From the NCBI RefSeq assembly GCF_000971965.1, contig NZ_KQ040795.1:62001-126000 (forward strand): a stretch of DNA of 64,000 nucleotides, given 5' to 3'. The translations under genes were made by a program, and so were the position numbers. Every line of letters starts with the position of its first letter. Position 1 is the stretch's first letter. Positions 5,871 through 15,391 of this stretch are shown piece by piece. This stretch comes from Paenibacillus wulumuqiensis. GTDB taxonomy: Bacteria > Bacillota > Bacilli > Paenibacillales > Paenibacillaceae. Below the pieces are notes generated by a model, which saw only the letters and a list, made by a program, of their open reading frames with translations, had not been told where the DNA came from and searched no databases.

Positions 5871-8003
5871 ATGACCATATTGCGACCTTCCTCCGCTCCT
5901 CAGCCGGTTAGATCGGCTGCTGCCCCTTCGGATTCATATGCCCATCTGCTGCCGCTTGCAGAGCTGGGAGATCATATTATTCACGGCGAACATGAGTCCG
6001 CCAGAGAAAATGCCAACCTGAACGGAGACAGTTTCTCCGGCAAAATGAGCCGTCTCGGCAGCGAATATGCCCGCTGGTATACCCGTCAGAATGTACTGCC
6101 TGAACCTGTACTGCAGGCTGTTCGGCAGAACCGCATCTATATTCATGACCTCGATCATTATGCACTGGGAACGACCAACTGTATCTTTATCCCTTTTGAG
6201 AAATTGCTGCGGGACGGATTCAGCAGCGGGAACGGCAGTCTGCGTACTCCCAATTCCATCATGACCGCCATGGCACAGGTGGCGATTATTTTCCAGTGCC
6301 AGCAAAATGCCCAGTACGGCGGCGTGGCTGCCAATAAGCTGGACTATGATCTCGCTCCCTATGTAACCCGCTCCTTCCGCAAGCATCTGCGCAAAGGACT
6401 GCGCTATTTTGCACCGACAACAGGCAGTGCTTCCGATCTTGCAGAAAATCTGGAAGCATTGATTCTACAGGCCGCCATGGGCGATGAGCAGCTGGCTGCA
6501 GATTACCCACAGGCATATGCATATGCGGTCGAAGAGACCCGTACAGAGACGTATCAGGCGGCAGAGAGCCTGATTCACAACCTCAACACGATGTCCAGCC
6601 GGGGCGGTGGCCAGATTCCATTTACCAGCATCAACTATGGCACCTGTACATCGCTTGAAGGAAGATTGATTGTGCAGAGTCTGCTGGCTGCTACCGTGCG
6701 TGGACTGGGCCATGGAGAGACACCGATTTTCCCGATCCAGATCTTCAAATGCAAGCAGGGCATCAATCAGCAGCCGGGTGATCCCAACTATGACCTGTTC
6801 CTGCAGGCAGTGGAGTGCTCCTCCCGGCGGCTGTATCCGAACTTCGCCAATCTGGATGCACCGCTCAATGCGGAATACATGATTCCTGGAGAGCCGGATA
6901 CCGAGTTTGCCACCATGGGCTGCCGCACACGGGTCGTAGCTGACCGGTTCGGACGCAATCACCTGTCCGGCAAAGGTAATCTTTCGTTTAATACGATTAA
7001 TCTGGTGAAGCTCGGGATCGATCACGGCATTTACCGCCAGACCGGATCTGCCGCTGACCACAATCCCGTCACCAGACAGCAGGCAGACAGCATTCATGGC
7101 AGCATCAGGCTCGCCGGTACCGCTTCTTCCTCCCGTCCATCGGACACGGCTGTACCGGATGAGCAGGGATTCTACCGCGCACTGGATGAATGTATCGCGG
7201 TTGCCGCCGAGGGACTGCTGCACCGTTACCGGATTCAGGCCATGCAGCCTGCCAAGGCATCCGACTTTATGATGCGTGAAGGGGTATGGGAAGGCGGAGA
7301 CCAGCTGCAGCCGGACGATCAGGTGGGCGACTGTCTCAAGCATGGTACGCTGTCGATCGGATTTATCGGTCTGGCCGAATGCATGAAGGCTCTCTATGGC
7401 GTCCATCATGGCGAAGACGAGCAGGTATACGAGCGCGCCCTCTCCCTGATTGCCTATATGCGCGAAGCCTGTGATGCGCTGAGTGAACGCCACAATCTGA
7501 ACTTCTCGCTGATGGCGACACCTGCCGAAGGATTATCCGGCAAATTCGTGCAAAACGATCGCCAGCTGTACGGATCTATCGAAGGCGTGACCGACCGGGA
7601 GTATTACACCAATTCGTTCCATATCCCGGTCTATTATCCGGTCACCGCTGCCCGCAAAATCCGGTTGGAGGCGCCTTTCCACCATTATTGCAATGCCGGC
7701 GCCATCTCCTATATCGAACTGGATGGCAATGCCCGCCATAATCCGGAAGCAATGACCCGGATTATCCAGTATGCGCTGTCCTGCGATATCAGCTATTTCA
7801 GCATCAATCATCCGATTGACCGCTGTACCGCCTGCGGGCATGAAGGCATCATCGGTTCACATTGTCCGGACTGCGGTGCTTCCGAACAGGAAGTCCATAT
7901 CGCACGACTGCGCCGGGTGACCGGGTATCTGACCGGCGATTACCAGACCCGGTTCAATCCGGCCAAGCAGGCTGAAGTACGCGACCGACTGAAGCACAGC
8001 TGA
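5871..8003 (+). CDS. nrdD: Anaerobic ribonucleoside-triphosphate reductase
   Basis: A 710-residue class III ribonucleotide reductase that reduces NTPs to dNTPs without oxygen using a glycyl radical. The radical site is Gly685 in RRVTGYLTG. A zinc knob of four cysteines (CTAC and CPDC) sits just before it. The core contains family segments such as SRGGGQIPFTSINYGT and LSIGFIGLAE. A low-complexity stretch at about 405-430 (TASSSRPSDTAVPDEQG) looks like a loop insertion. ATG 5871 follows GGAAAGGATG. The stop codon overlaps the nrdG start by one base, so the activase is co-translated. The NrdR-like boxes upstream suggest nucleotide-dependent repression. Confidence 0.95.
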   Translation: MTILRPSSAPQPVRSAAAPSDSYAHLLPLAELGDHIIHGEHESARENANLNGDSFSGKMSRLGSEYARWYTRQNVLPEPVLQAVRQNRIYIHDLDHYALGTTNCIFIPFEKLLRDGFSSGNGSLRTPNSIMTAMAQVAIIFQCQQNAQYGGVAANKLDYDLAPYVTRSFRKHLRKGLRYFAPTTGSASDLAENLEALILQAAMGDEQLAADYPQAYAYAVEETRTETYQAAESLIHNLNTMSSRGGGQIPFTSINYGTCTSLEGRLIVQSLLAATVRGLGHGETPIFPIQIFKCKQGINQQPGDPNYDLFLQAVECSSRRLYPNFANLDAPLNAEYMIPGEPDTEFATMGCRTRVVADRFGRNHLSGKGNLSFNTINLVKLGIDHGIYRQTGSAADHNPVTRQQADSIHGSIRLAGTASSSRPSDTAVPDEQGFYRALDECIAVAAEGLLHRYRIQAMQPAKASDFMMREGVWEGGDQLQPDDQVGDCLKHGTLSIGFIGLAECMKALYGVHHGEDEQVYERALSLIAYMREACDALSERHNLNFSLMATPAEGLSGKFVQNDRQLYGSIEGVTDREYYTNSFHIPVYYPVTAARKIRLEAPFHHYCNAGAISYIELDGNARHNPEAMTRIIQYALSCDISYFSINHPIDRCTACGHEGIIGSHCPDCGASEQEVHIARLRRVTGYLTGDYQTRFNPAKQAEVRDRLKHS

Positions 8004-8503
8004 TGAATATTTGCGGTTATATTCCCGAGTCGATCAACGAAGGGCCGGGGCTGCGGGCTGTTGTCTTTATCAGTGGATGCACTCACCGCTGTCCCGGCTG
8101 CTTCAGCCCGCATACATGGTCTTTTCAAGCGGGCAAGCCATTTACTGCGGAGCTCCAGCAGCAGATTATCGAGGAAATAGCGGACAATCCACTGCTCAGC
8201 GGCCTTACTATTGCTGGTGGTGATCCTTTTTTCTCTGCGGCAGAAGTGTCCAGATTTGTGTCTCGTGTTCGTGCAGCTTTGCCGGATTTCTCCATCTGGA
8301 TCTACAGCGGATATACATGGGAAGAAATAATTCAACACACTTCTCCTGAATATATGAAACTTTTGCAATTATGCGACGTATTGATAGATGGTCGCTTTGT
8401 TCAGCAGCAGCGGGATGTCTCCCTGCTCTATCGCGGAAGTAGCAATCAGCGCATTATTGATATTGCCCGCAGCTTGATCAGTGGTCAGCCGATCACCATG
8501 TGA
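8003..8503 (+). CDS. nrdG: Anaerobic ribonucleotide reductase activating protein
   Basis: A 166-residue radical SAM enzyme that generates the glycyl radical on NrdD. The iron-sulfur cluster motif CTHRCPGC places cysteines at 26, 30 and 33, and GGDPFF follows as the SAM-binding GGE-like segment. The order and length match known NrdG proteins. The start codon shares one base with the nrdD stop (TGATG) and has only a weak ribosome binding site of its own, consistent with translational coupling. It would act in the cytoplasm under oxygen limitation as a complex with NrdD. Confidence 0.95.
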   Translation: MNICGYIPESINEGPGLRAVVFISGCTHRCPGCFSPHTWSFQAGKPFTAELQQQIIEEIADNPLLSGLTIAGGDPFFSAAEVSRFVSRVRAALPDFSIWIYSGYTWEEIIQHTSPEYMKLLQLCDVLIDGRFVQQQRDVSLLYRGSSNQRIIDIARSLISGQPITM

Positions 8504-8572
8504 TTTGAATTTGGCAGCGGTCATGATTGTGTATTTTTTTCTATATCAGAATAATACTGGAAATAAAAAAGA

Positions 8573-8601
8573 TTGACTTTTGCGATTGAATTGCATATGA
8601 T
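8573..8601 (+). promoter_or_regulatory. Promoter of riboswitch-TerC transcript
   Basis: TTGACT (8573-8578) and TATGAT (8596-8601) are separated by 17 bases, a near-consensus vegetative promoter. A start near 8608 would give a leader of about 300 bases before the TerC-family gene. Confidence 0.75.
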
Positions 8602-8685
8602 TTCCTTAATGCAGATTGAATTTGCAAAAGAAATTTATTGTTTTATCGGGCTCCTTTACCGGTATTAACTTCATAATTCTATTCC

Positions 8686-8788
8686 TGTTAAAGGGGAGTA
8701 GCTGTACAGGCACAGTCGTCATTACGGGTGAATAACCCCGGTTCTGCCTGGCAATGATTAACAAACATTGTTAGCGAGACCTTTACCA
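8686..8788 (+). ncRNA. yybP-ykoY manganese riboswitch
   Basis: The diagnostic AAAGGGGAGTAGC element begins at 8690 and the closing GCGAGACCTTTACCA ends the aptamer, forming the P1 stem with one mismatch. A terminator follows at 8819 and a TerC-family membrane protein gene comes next, the classic context. This class binds Mn2+ and usually switches expression on. The 3' half of P1 (GACCTTTACCAC) is perfectly complementary to the terminator's 3' arm, so aptamer folding can compete with downstream pairing. Confidence 0.9.
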
Positions 8789-8818
8789 CAAATTGGTGAA
8801 GACCCGCTATTTTTTGGG

Positions 8819-8850
8819 AGACCTTTACCTTTGTGGTAAAGGTCTTTTTT
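8819..8850 (+). terminator. Riboswitch-controlled intrinsic terminator
   Basis: AGACCTTTACC and GGTAAAGGTC pair around a short loop and run into TTTTTT. GACCTTTACC is an exact second copy of the aptamer's P1 3' strand, so the shared complement GGTAAAGGTC can pair with either copy. Confidence 0.88.
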
Positions 8851-8903
8851 AATACACGGTTCAGTCATCTGACCGGAATATACTATATTTTAGGAGGAGT
8901 CTC

Positions 8904-9734
8904 ATGGATGCAGCTTTGTTGTTAGAGTATGGCTGGGTATTACTCGTATTGATTGCGCTGGAAGGTCTGTTGGCCGCAGATAACGCGCTCGTACTGGCGA
9001 TCATGGTAAAACATTTACCGGAAGACCAGCGAAAGAAAGCTTTGTTTTATGGATTGTTCGGAGCCTTTATCTTCCGCTTCGGCTCCTTGTTCCTGATCTC
9101 CTTCCTCGTCGATGTATGGCAGGTTCAGGCGATCGGTGCTCTTTATCTGTTGTACATTTCCATCAATCATATCGTCCGTACGATTATCTCCAAACGGGCT
9201 GGAACCGAGGAAGCTGCCGAGGACAAAGGCCCTATAGCCAATCCGAAAAAGCAGTCTGGTTTCTGGATGACCGTATTCAAGGTTGAAGTTGCGGATATCG
9301 CTTTTGCCGTCGATTCGATTCTGGCAGCGGTAGCGCTGGCAGTAGCTCTGCCGGCAAGTGGACTTCCACCGATCGGCGGACTGGATGGCGGACAATTTAT
9401 CGTCATCTTCCTGGGTGGTCTGATCGGATTGATCATTATGCGTTTTGCCGCTTCGTTCTTCGTCAGACTGCTGCAGGAACGTCCGGGCCTGGAAGTCGCT
9501 GCATTCGTAATCGTCGGTTGGGTCGGTATCAAGCTGACCGTTATTACACTGGCGCATCCGGCTCTCGCTATCCTGCCTGAGCATTTCCCGGAAAACTCCA
9601 TCTGGAAGCTCAGCTTCTACGTGGTCCTCGTCGCTATCGCACTGGCTGGCTGGTTCCTGTCCAGTAAAGTAACGATCACGGAAGATGAGAATGCGGTAAA
9701 AGAAGTAAAACAAGAAATCAAAGAAGATCTGTAA
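8904..9734 (+). CDS. TerC-family membrane protein, likely Mn2+ exporter (YkoY-like)
   Basis: A 276-residue integral membrane protein with about seven transmembrane segments and the TerC signatures EGLLAADNALVLAIM near the start and EVADIAFAVDSILAAVA in the middle; both carry conserved acidic residues within membrane helices. Family members in Bacillus export or insert manganese, including metallation of exported enzymes. ATG 8904 follows AGGAGGAG. The manganese riboswitch directly upstream supports this role. A strong terminator lies about 100 bases after the stop, so the gene is monocistronic. Confidence 0.9.
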   Translation: MDAALLLEYGWVLLVLIALEGLLAADNALVLAIMVKHLPEDQRKKALFYGLFGAFIFRFGSLFLISFLVDVWQVQAIGALYLLYISINHIVRTIISKRAGTEEAAEDKGPIANPKKQSGFWMTVFKVEVADIAFAVDSILAAVALAVALPASGLPPIGGLDGGQFIVIFLGGLIGLIIMRFAASFFVRLLQERPGLEVAAFVIVGWVGIKLTVITLAHPALAILPEHFPENSIWKLSFYVVLVAIALAGWFLSSKVTITEDENAVKEVKQEIKEDL

Positions 9735-9840
9735 ACCCGATACCATCGTCCGGCTGCAATTGATGGGCAATATGTTGATTCTGGTGTATGGCATATCTGA
9801 CTATTACCAGAGTGAATGCTTATCCCTGCAGCCCTGCCAA

Positions 9841-9877
9841 GAGTGAAGTCTCCATTTGGAGCTTCGCTCTTTTTTTG
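9841..9877 (+). terminator. Intrinsic terminator after TerC-family gene
   Basis: GAGTGAAG and CTTCGCTC pair with one G-U, with an inner TCCA/TGGA stem, followed by TTTTTTTT. Confidence 0.85.
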
Positions 9878-10130
9878 TATAAAAATTTTGATAAACCTTA
9901 CATACATAGATTCACTAATTAATTTCCCATTATTTTGAATTATCTATTATAATTTTGAAATTATGGACGAAATAATAGACATGTAAACTTAATCAGGTGG
10001 GCGTTTCAGAGCTATATATGGATTATATTTCAAATTATAGAAAATTATTATAGGTCATTGTATAATTTGAATACATGTGTTACATACACTCTGCAAGACG
10101 CTCACACTACAATACATTGGAGTGAATTTT
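9878..10130. other. AT-rich region before chemotaxis receptor gene
   Basis: This stretch is strongly AT-rich, with repeated TTTTGAATTAT and TTTTGAAATTAT words near 9930-9965. It presumably holds the receptor promoter, but I could not fix a sigma-D or sigma-A site. Confidence 0.3.
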
Positions 10131-11717
10131 ATGCGACTAGCCGGTAATTTCAAAACATTCACCAAATTGATCAGTGCCTTTATTTTTGTGGCTCTTATCG
10201 TTGCTGCCATAGGATTCTATGGACTGAACAATCAGAACGTAATGAAGAACAGCGTCGATAGTCTATATACAAACAACCTTGTCTCTATGCAAGCCCTGTC
10301 TGCCGCCGAACTCTCTCTTCAGAAAATGCGCGTAGCTTCCCGTGATATCGCCCTCAGCAGCAGCAGAGAAGACAAGCAAAAGGTACTGGATACCATTCCC
10401 GGTCTGATCAGCACGGTGACTGAGAATATGGATAAATACCGTAATACGCCACTAATTGCAGCGGAAAGTGCAGAACTGCAAAATTTTGATGCTTTATGGA
10501 CCAAGTATTATGCGCTTTATAATCGCGCCGTAACCCTGGCACAGGATGCTTCGCCTGCGCAGTTCCAGCGCTTTGTGCAAACCGAAGTCGTCCCTGCCGG
10601 AACCGATATGTATAACAGCATCGCCAAGCTGAATGAACTGAATGCCCAGGTGGCCAAAGAAGCCTATACTACTGCCGACAGTGTATTTGATAGCGCCAAG
10701 CTGTGGACAACGATCTGGATTGCAGTTGCTTTCCTGTTCTGCCTGCTGCTCGGAACCGCAATCTCTCGCATGATCAGCGCTCCACTCAAGAATATTGCCG
10801 GGCTGCTCCAAAAGGTCGCTTCCGGTGATCTGCGTGAACGCTCCACACTCACCGGCAAAGATGAAATCGGCCAGCTCGCTGCTGCAGCCAATGAGATGAC
10901 CGAACGACTGAATGTACTGGTATCCGAAATTGTGGATTCCGCTCAGACGGTAGCGTCCACTTCTGAAGAAATCTCCGCAAGTACCCAGGAGATTGCCGGC
11001 AGCAGCGCCAACCAGTCTCAATATGCCCAATCTATCGCCCAGCTGTTCAAGGACATGTCCGTCGCAATTGATGATGTGGCCCACAGTGCCGAAGAAGCAG
11101 CCGAATTGTCCAACAATACGGTCAATAAAGCGCAAAAAGGCGGCGAAATTGTCGCTCAATCCGCGAATGGCATGCAGGAAATGAACCAGCAGATGTGCAA
11201 TCTGGAGAAAGACTCCAATCAGATCGGCGACATTATTGAAGTAATCGACGATATTGCCAATCAGACCAACCTGCTCGCTCTCAATGCGGCTATTGAAGCG
11301 GCACGCGCAGGCGAACAGGGACTTGGATTCGCTGTCGTCGCCGATGAAGTACGCAAGCTGGCCGAGCGCAGCAGCGCAGCCACCAAAGAAATCACCGGTA
11401 TTATCCGCTCCATGCAGTCCAATATGAAACAGACGCTGGATACAGTTGAACGCAATGCCCAGCACTCGCTGCACACGAGTGAATCCTTTACGGATATTGT
11501 GAGCCGGGTCAGTGATTCCGCGATGAAGATCAACGGTATCGCCGCAGCCAGCGAAGAGCAGAGTGCCCAATCGGTTGAGGTGATGAATTCAGTCAACGAG
11601 ATCGCTTCGGCTACCGAAGAAGTGGCTTCGGCCTGTGAGCAGACCGCCAGCTCTTCCCAGGATCTCGCACAGCTCGCCGATCGTCTGCATTCTGCTGTTA
11701 ATACATTCAAAATCTGA
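10131..11717 (+). CDS. Methyl-accepting chemotaxis protein
   Basis: A 528-residue chemoreceptor. An N-terminal transmembrane segment (about 11-31) is followed by a roughly 160-residue four-helix-bundle sensor outside the membrane, a second transmembrane segment (about 193-213), a HAMP domain, and a long cytoplasmic coiled coil with the hairpin tip [20 protein letters not shown]. It should signal through CheA/CheW to the flagellar motor. I chose ATG 10131 after TTGGAGTGA; an in-frame upstream ATG at 10077 lacks a ribosome binding site. It is a lone receptor with no other chemotaxis genes in this window. The ligand is unknown. Confidence 0.93.
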   Translation: MRLAGNFKTFTKLISAFIFVALIVAAIGFYGLNNQNVMKNSVDSLYTNNLVSMQALSAAELSLQKMRVASRDIALSSSREDKQKVLDTIPGLISTVTENMDKYRNTPLIAAESAELQNFDALWTKYYALYNRAVTLAQDASPAQFQRFVQTEVVPAGTDMYNSIAKLNELNAQVAKEAYTTADSVFDSAKLWTTIWIAVAFLFCLLLGTAISRMISAPLKNIAGLLQKVASGDLRERSTLTGKDEIGQLAAAANEMTERLNVLVSEIVDSAQTVASTSEEISASTQEIAGSSANQSQYAQSIAQLFKDMSVAIDDVAHSAEEAAELSNNTVNKAQKGGEIVAQSANGMQEMNQQMCNLEKDSNQIGDIIEVIDDIANQTNLLALNAAIEAARAGEQGLGFAVVADEVRKLAERSSAATKEITGIIRSMQSNMKQTLDTVERNAQHSLHTSESFTDIVSRVSDSAMKINGIAAASEEQSAQSVEVMNSVNEIASATEEVASACEQTASSSQDLAQLADRLHSAVNTFKI

Positions 11718-11723
11718 TACAAA

Positions 11724-11773
11724 TAAAAAATCCCCCTGTCCGCGACGTTATTCCAGTCGGACAAGGGGATTTT
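11724..11773. terminator. Bidirectional terminator between receptor and nnr
   Basis: AATCCCC-TGTCCG and CGGACA-GGGGATT form a long stem. It is flanked by a T-run on the plus side and an A-run (T-run for minus-strand transcripts) on the other, serving both convergent genes. Confidence 0.8.
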
Positions 11774-11880
11774 CCGTATTTGCAGTATCTTAATAGCTGC
11801 AGTTATATTTGTTCTGCTGTTTGTGCTCCGGAACCGGAAATAGAGGTCATATTCAGAATAAAAATGAAACTAAAATGGAA

Positions 11881-13590
11881 CTAAAGAGACTCAATAATAT
11901 CACCGGCCAACAGGGAAGCCGGATTGCCTGACCGTTTGCGGGCAGCCTCTTCTCCGGCATGTCCATGCAGATGTACGCCAAAAGCGGCAGCCTGCCATCC
12001 ACTCCATCCTTGAGCCATCAGTCCTGAGATAACACCAGTCAGTACATCTCCCGATCCACCGGTAGCCATGCCAGGATGACCGGTCGTATTGACCAGTATG
12101 TCCCCGTGCGGCGAAGCCACAATCGTACGGGCGCCCTTGAGCACGAGCACGACGCCATGCTTTCTGGCAAACTCGCGGGCGATGCCGATCCGGTCACGCT
12201 GAATATCGGCTGTGGATACACCGGCCAGGCGGGCCATTTCCCCCGGATGCGGAGTCAGTACCGTATCTGCCTTTCGGTGCGGCCAGCGGGAGAGTCCATC
12301 CGCTTCGGATAATATATTCAGTCCGTCTGCATCCAGCACCCATGGCTGCTCGGTCTCTTTCCACAGGGTATGCAGCCACTCGCCATCCTTTTCAAACCGG
12401 CCCAGACCCGGACCGATGGCCAGCACGTCCGCTTTGGCCGCCTGCTTCATAATCGTATGGGCTGTATCTGCTGTCCACTGTCCATCCGGGTCCTGTGAAG
12501 CAGGTGCCATCATCAGCTCGGGCACATGTCCGACCATATGCTTCATCAGCTGCTCCGGCAGCGCCCATGTAACCAGTCCGCTGCCGATCCGTAGTGCGGA
12601 GCGGGAAGCCATCAATCCGGCGCCGCTCATATTCATGCTGCCGCCCACGACCATGACATGACCATAGGTGCCTTTGTGTCCGTCGATCGCCCGGGCACGG
12701 CTGGTGTCGATCTGCAGCACATCACGCAGTACGTCATCGGTAATAAGATGGGTGCGCAGTTCGGCTTGGCGGGCAGCTGCGCGCGGAATCCCGATAGAGC
12801 GTACGACCACTTCGCCTGCTGCTCCGGCACCGGGATACTGGGTCAGCCCCTGCTTGAGAAAAGCGAGGCAGACCGTTACTTTCGCCCGGATGCAGTTCTC
12901 CGCCACTTCACCTGTATCTGCGTTCAAACCGCTTGGAATATCGGCGGCGATGATCGGTTTGCCTGACGCATTGGCCGACCGGATGATGGACGCATAGGGT
13001 TCACGCGGTTCTCCCTGGCTGCCTGTACCGAGCAGGGCATCGATGATACCGCTATATGCCGTCCAGTGATTTGGGGATTGTCCGGTAGGTTCGGCATTCG
13101 CTGCTGCCGGGCTGGTTGGTATCGTTTTCTGTTCGTTATTTCCAGACTGCGGCTGCAGATTCCACTCGTCATTCCAGATCAGATGTGGAATCCCGGAACG
13201 CTGCGCCGCATCTCGCTGGGCAGCGGCATCTCCTGTCAGCTCCTGCGGATCGCCTGCATACAGCAGTGTGACTGCCAGTCCTGCATCCGCCAGATAACGG
13301 GCGGCGACCAGTCCATCTCCGCCGTTGTTTCCCTTGCCTACAAGTACGAGCCAGTGCTGGCGAGAACGGCCCGGAATCGCCTTTTCGTCGCTGCGGATGC
13401 CGCCTTCATTGGTCAGTGCCCGTCCACGCGGTACATCCGCCTGCGCATCCTGATGTCCACCGCACCAGGCGATCACTTCCTCCGCAATCGCTTTTCCCGC
13501 ACTCTCCATCAGGGACATCGCCGGAATACCGAGCTGCTCTATCGTATACTGGTCCAGATCACGCATCTGCTGCGCGGTTACAATGTACAT
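11881..13590 (-). CDS. nnr: Bifunctional NAD(P)HX epimerase/dehydratase
   Basis: A 569-residue fusion. The N-terminal YjeF/NnrE domain contains the GKGNNGGDGLVAARYL motif and epimerises damaged NAD(P)HX. The C-terminal NnrD ribokinase-like domain contains GHKGTYGHVMVVGGS, LTPHPGEMARL and NTTGHPGMATGGSGDVLTG with the catalytic Asp, and dehydrates it using ADP. Together they repair hydrated nicotinamide cofactors in the cytoplasm. The protein is longer than the usual 500 or so residues because of polar insertions near residues 45-80 and 145-170. The minus-strand ATG 13590 follows AGGAGAGGAG. It is a monocistronic housekeeping gene. Confidence 0.93.
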   Translation of the reverse strand: MYIVTAQQMRDLDQYTIEQLGIPAMSLMESAGKAIAEEVIAWCGGHQDAQADVPRGRALTNEGGIRSDEKAIPGRSRQHWLVLVGKGNNGGDGLVAARYLADAGLAVTLLYAGDPQELTGDAAAQRDAAQRSGIPHLIWNDEWNLQPQSGNNEQKTIPTSPAAANAEPTGQSPNHWTAYSGIIDALLGTGSQGEPREPYASIIRSANASGKPIIAADIPSGLNADTGEVAENCIRAKVTVCLAFLKQGLTQYPGAGAAGEVVVRSIGIPRAAARQAELRTHLITDDVLRDVLQIDTSRARAIDGHKGTYGHVMVVGGSMNMSGAGLMASRSALRIGSGLVTWALPEQLMKHMVGHVPELMMAPASQDPDGQWTADTAHTIMKQAAKADVLAIGPGLGRFEKDGEWLHTLWKETEQPWVLDADGLNILSEADGLSRWPHRKADTVLTPHPGEMARLAGVSTADIQRDRIGIAREFARKHGVVLVLKGARTIVASPHGDILVNTTGHPGMATGGSGDVLTGVISGLMAQGWSGWQAAAFGVHLHGHAGEEAARKRSGNPASLLAGDIIESL

Positions 13591-13738
13591 GGGTTCTGCT
13601 CCTCTCCTGATTCACCGTGTAAGACTTTCTCTTACTATATAACCGTATTTATAGTTATACAAAAATTCGGCTCGCTTAGTTAAAAAATACATTATTTCCC
13701 ATTTTGTCACAACATGTCGTTAACAGATAGTAAAGCGA

Positions 13739-13778
13739 AAACAAAAACCCTTTTCCAGGAGCTTATAGGAAAAGGGTT
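13739..13778 (-). terminator. Terminator for the AT-rich lipoprotein gene
   Basis: AACCCTTTTCC and GGAAAAGGGTT are perfect 11-base arms; on the minus strand TTTTTGTTTT follows. Confidence 0.85.
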
Positions 13779-13841
13779 AACGTCGATATTTTGTTATCTG
13801 TACTGGACGGAATATTGCAAATTCAAAAAACATCCTGCCTG

Positions 13842-14444
13842 TTAATTGTTTTTATAATGACTTAAATAATCAGTCACAGATTCAATAGTATGCTGCATTC
13901 CGGCCAGCTCAAGCGGTTTATTCTTGGAGATACGTGTAATGTTAATAAGAACATTATTATAGGCAAGCATGCATTGATCATATTTCTTCAATTTGTTTTG
14001 CTTTTGGTAAATATCCAATGATTGTGTCGGCCAGTAAATCATGTCTTTTCCCATCGAATGGTCAGTATAAATAACATCAATCAATGTATAAACATCTGCT
14101 TGCTTCTCTTTGTAAATAATTCTGCGCTGGGTAGTTGTAGCGGATTGTTCTCCATCTGCGGTGAGATACTTCCGCTTTCCAAAAGAATACTCAGGCTCAA
14201 TAGCGACGATATTTACAGATGTTGTTTTGTCTACCTGAACATGATCTCGGAGATTCATATCAACAACCATCTTTGTAAACAACTGATTGTAATCATTGTA
14301 ATTTAGTAGCGGTTCACTTGCAGATTCGCTTTTTGTCGATTGTACAGTTGGATTGACAGGTACGGGCTGGGGTTCTTTGTTACATCCAATCAACAGCACC
14401 ATTATAATCAGCAAATTGATAATAGATTTGATCGTTTTTATCAT
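13842..14444 (-). CDS. Putative lipoprotein of unknown function
   Basis: About 200 residues with a hydrophobic N-terminus and a lipobox ending LLIGC-N, followed by a Pro/Ser/Thr-rich linker. The remainder is mixed alpha/beta with no motif I recognise. It is probably anchored to the outer face of the membrane. The start is uncertain: TTG 14450 directly abuts the stop of the upstream gene and ATG 14444 lies six bases inside; neither has a clear ribosome binding site, which suggests translational coupling. The gene is clearly more AT-rich than its neighbours. Sitting directly after a secreted protein gene, it could be an immunity or accessory partner, but that is only inference. Confidence 0.7.
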   Translation of the reverse strand: MIKTIKSIINLLIIMVLLIGCNKEPQPVPVNPTVQSTKSESASEPLLNYNDYNQLFTKMVVDMNLRDHVQVDKTTSVNIVAIEPEYSFGKRKYLTADGEQSATTTQRRIIYKEKQADVYTLIDVIYTDHSMGKDMIYWPTQSLDIYQKQNKLKKYDQCMLAYNNVLINITRISKNKPLELAGMQHTIESVTDYLSHYKNN

Positions 14445-14450
14445 CAACAA

Positions 14451-15236
14451 TTATAATTTATATTCATTTAATGTAATTGTAGTCGCATTCTCGTTAACAG
14501 CCCAGCCTGATTCACCAGTATAGTACATACCAACCCAAGAGGCGGAATTTTTAGGATATTTTCTCCAACTGGCCTGACCTTTGCCATAGCCACCACTTCT
14601 GTATTTAGTATAACTAGCAGAATACCCAGGCTTTACATTCTGTGGACCTGCTTCCACTGTTGTACTTGAGGAAGTGGTTTTCGACTTGTTAAAAGTTCCT
14701 CCTAAAGTAGCTTTCAAACTCGCTAAAAACTTAACCTTTAATTCAGCTTCTGCTTGGATATTGGCACCTACCTCCCAGCTGGACGTAACTGAGTTTTGCT
14801 GGATATACTTCAAAGGCAGCGGGCTTGATGTTCTATTTTCAACCGTGATCTTATCCACAAAGAAACGTTTAGGATCCTGCTTATGATCTGAAAGTGCCCA
14901 GCCCTCAAATACATATGTATAATTGGCATCACTAAAGGAATTAGAATGAATGAGATTAGGATTGTTGGGCACAATATAAGGGACTTCTTTCTTGTTTCCA
15001 TCTTGATCCACTTCCCAGGCTACGGGAGAATCTAATTCATATTGTTCCTGCCGTTGCAGTTCGGCTTCATCTGGAATGGTAGTAAAGACTCCTAATGTTT
15101 TAGTATCTGACTCATTAGACGATAGCTGGGCTTCTGCTCCGTCTATAGAAGCCGCAAATGTAGAGTGTACAAAAAGAGGGGTTGAGGAACAAACCAAGAA
15201 AGCTGCTAACAATGAGTTGAACAATTTCTTTTTCAA
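14451..15236 (-). CDS. Secreted protein, possibly aerolysin-like
   Basis: A 261-residue protein with a clear signal peptide (cleavage near HSTFAA-SI, about residue 29). Residues 130-215 show a long alternating, Ser/Thr-rich amphipathic stretch (SSWEVGANIQAEAELKVKF, then SKTTSSSTTVEAGPQNVKPG), reminiscent of the insertion hairpin of aerolysin/ETX-MTX2 pore formers. The similarity is by pattern only. The start is TTG 15236, seven bases after AAGGAGAGA; a nearby ATG at 15240 is out of frame. The coding sequence is AT-rich and forms a two-gene unit with the lipoprotein downstream. Another kind of secreted beta-rich protein is possible. Confidence 0.7.
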   Translation of the reverse strand: MKKKLFNSLLAAFLVCSSTPLFVHSTFAASIDGAEAQLSSNESDTKTLGVFTTIPDEAELQRQEQYELDSPVAWEVDQDGNKKEVPYIVPNNPNLIHSNSFSDANYTYVFEGWALSDHKQDPKRFFVDKITVENRTSSPLPLKYIQQNSVTSSWEVGANIQAEAELKVKFLASLKATLGGTFNKSKTTSSSTTVEAGPQNVKPGYSASYTKYRSGGYGKGQASWRKYPKNSASWVGMYYTGESGWAVNENATTITLNEYKL

Positions 15237-15391
15237 GCATTATCTCTCCTTCAATTAATCTGTGAATACTTACCAAATATAATCTATTGTGTAAACAATA
15301 TATACATATATATTTAATAAGTGACATAATAATAAGGAAGCATTGTTCCTATTTCATTGAAAACATCTAGCTGACATTTTATATACGACAA

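Noticed and set aside
6465-7493. 342-residue open frame opposite nrdD
   Set aside because: Shadow of a strongly supported gene, with no start signal.
10494-11570. 358-residue open frame opposite the chemotaxis receptor
   Set aside because: Shadow of the coiled-coil domain with low-complexity composition.
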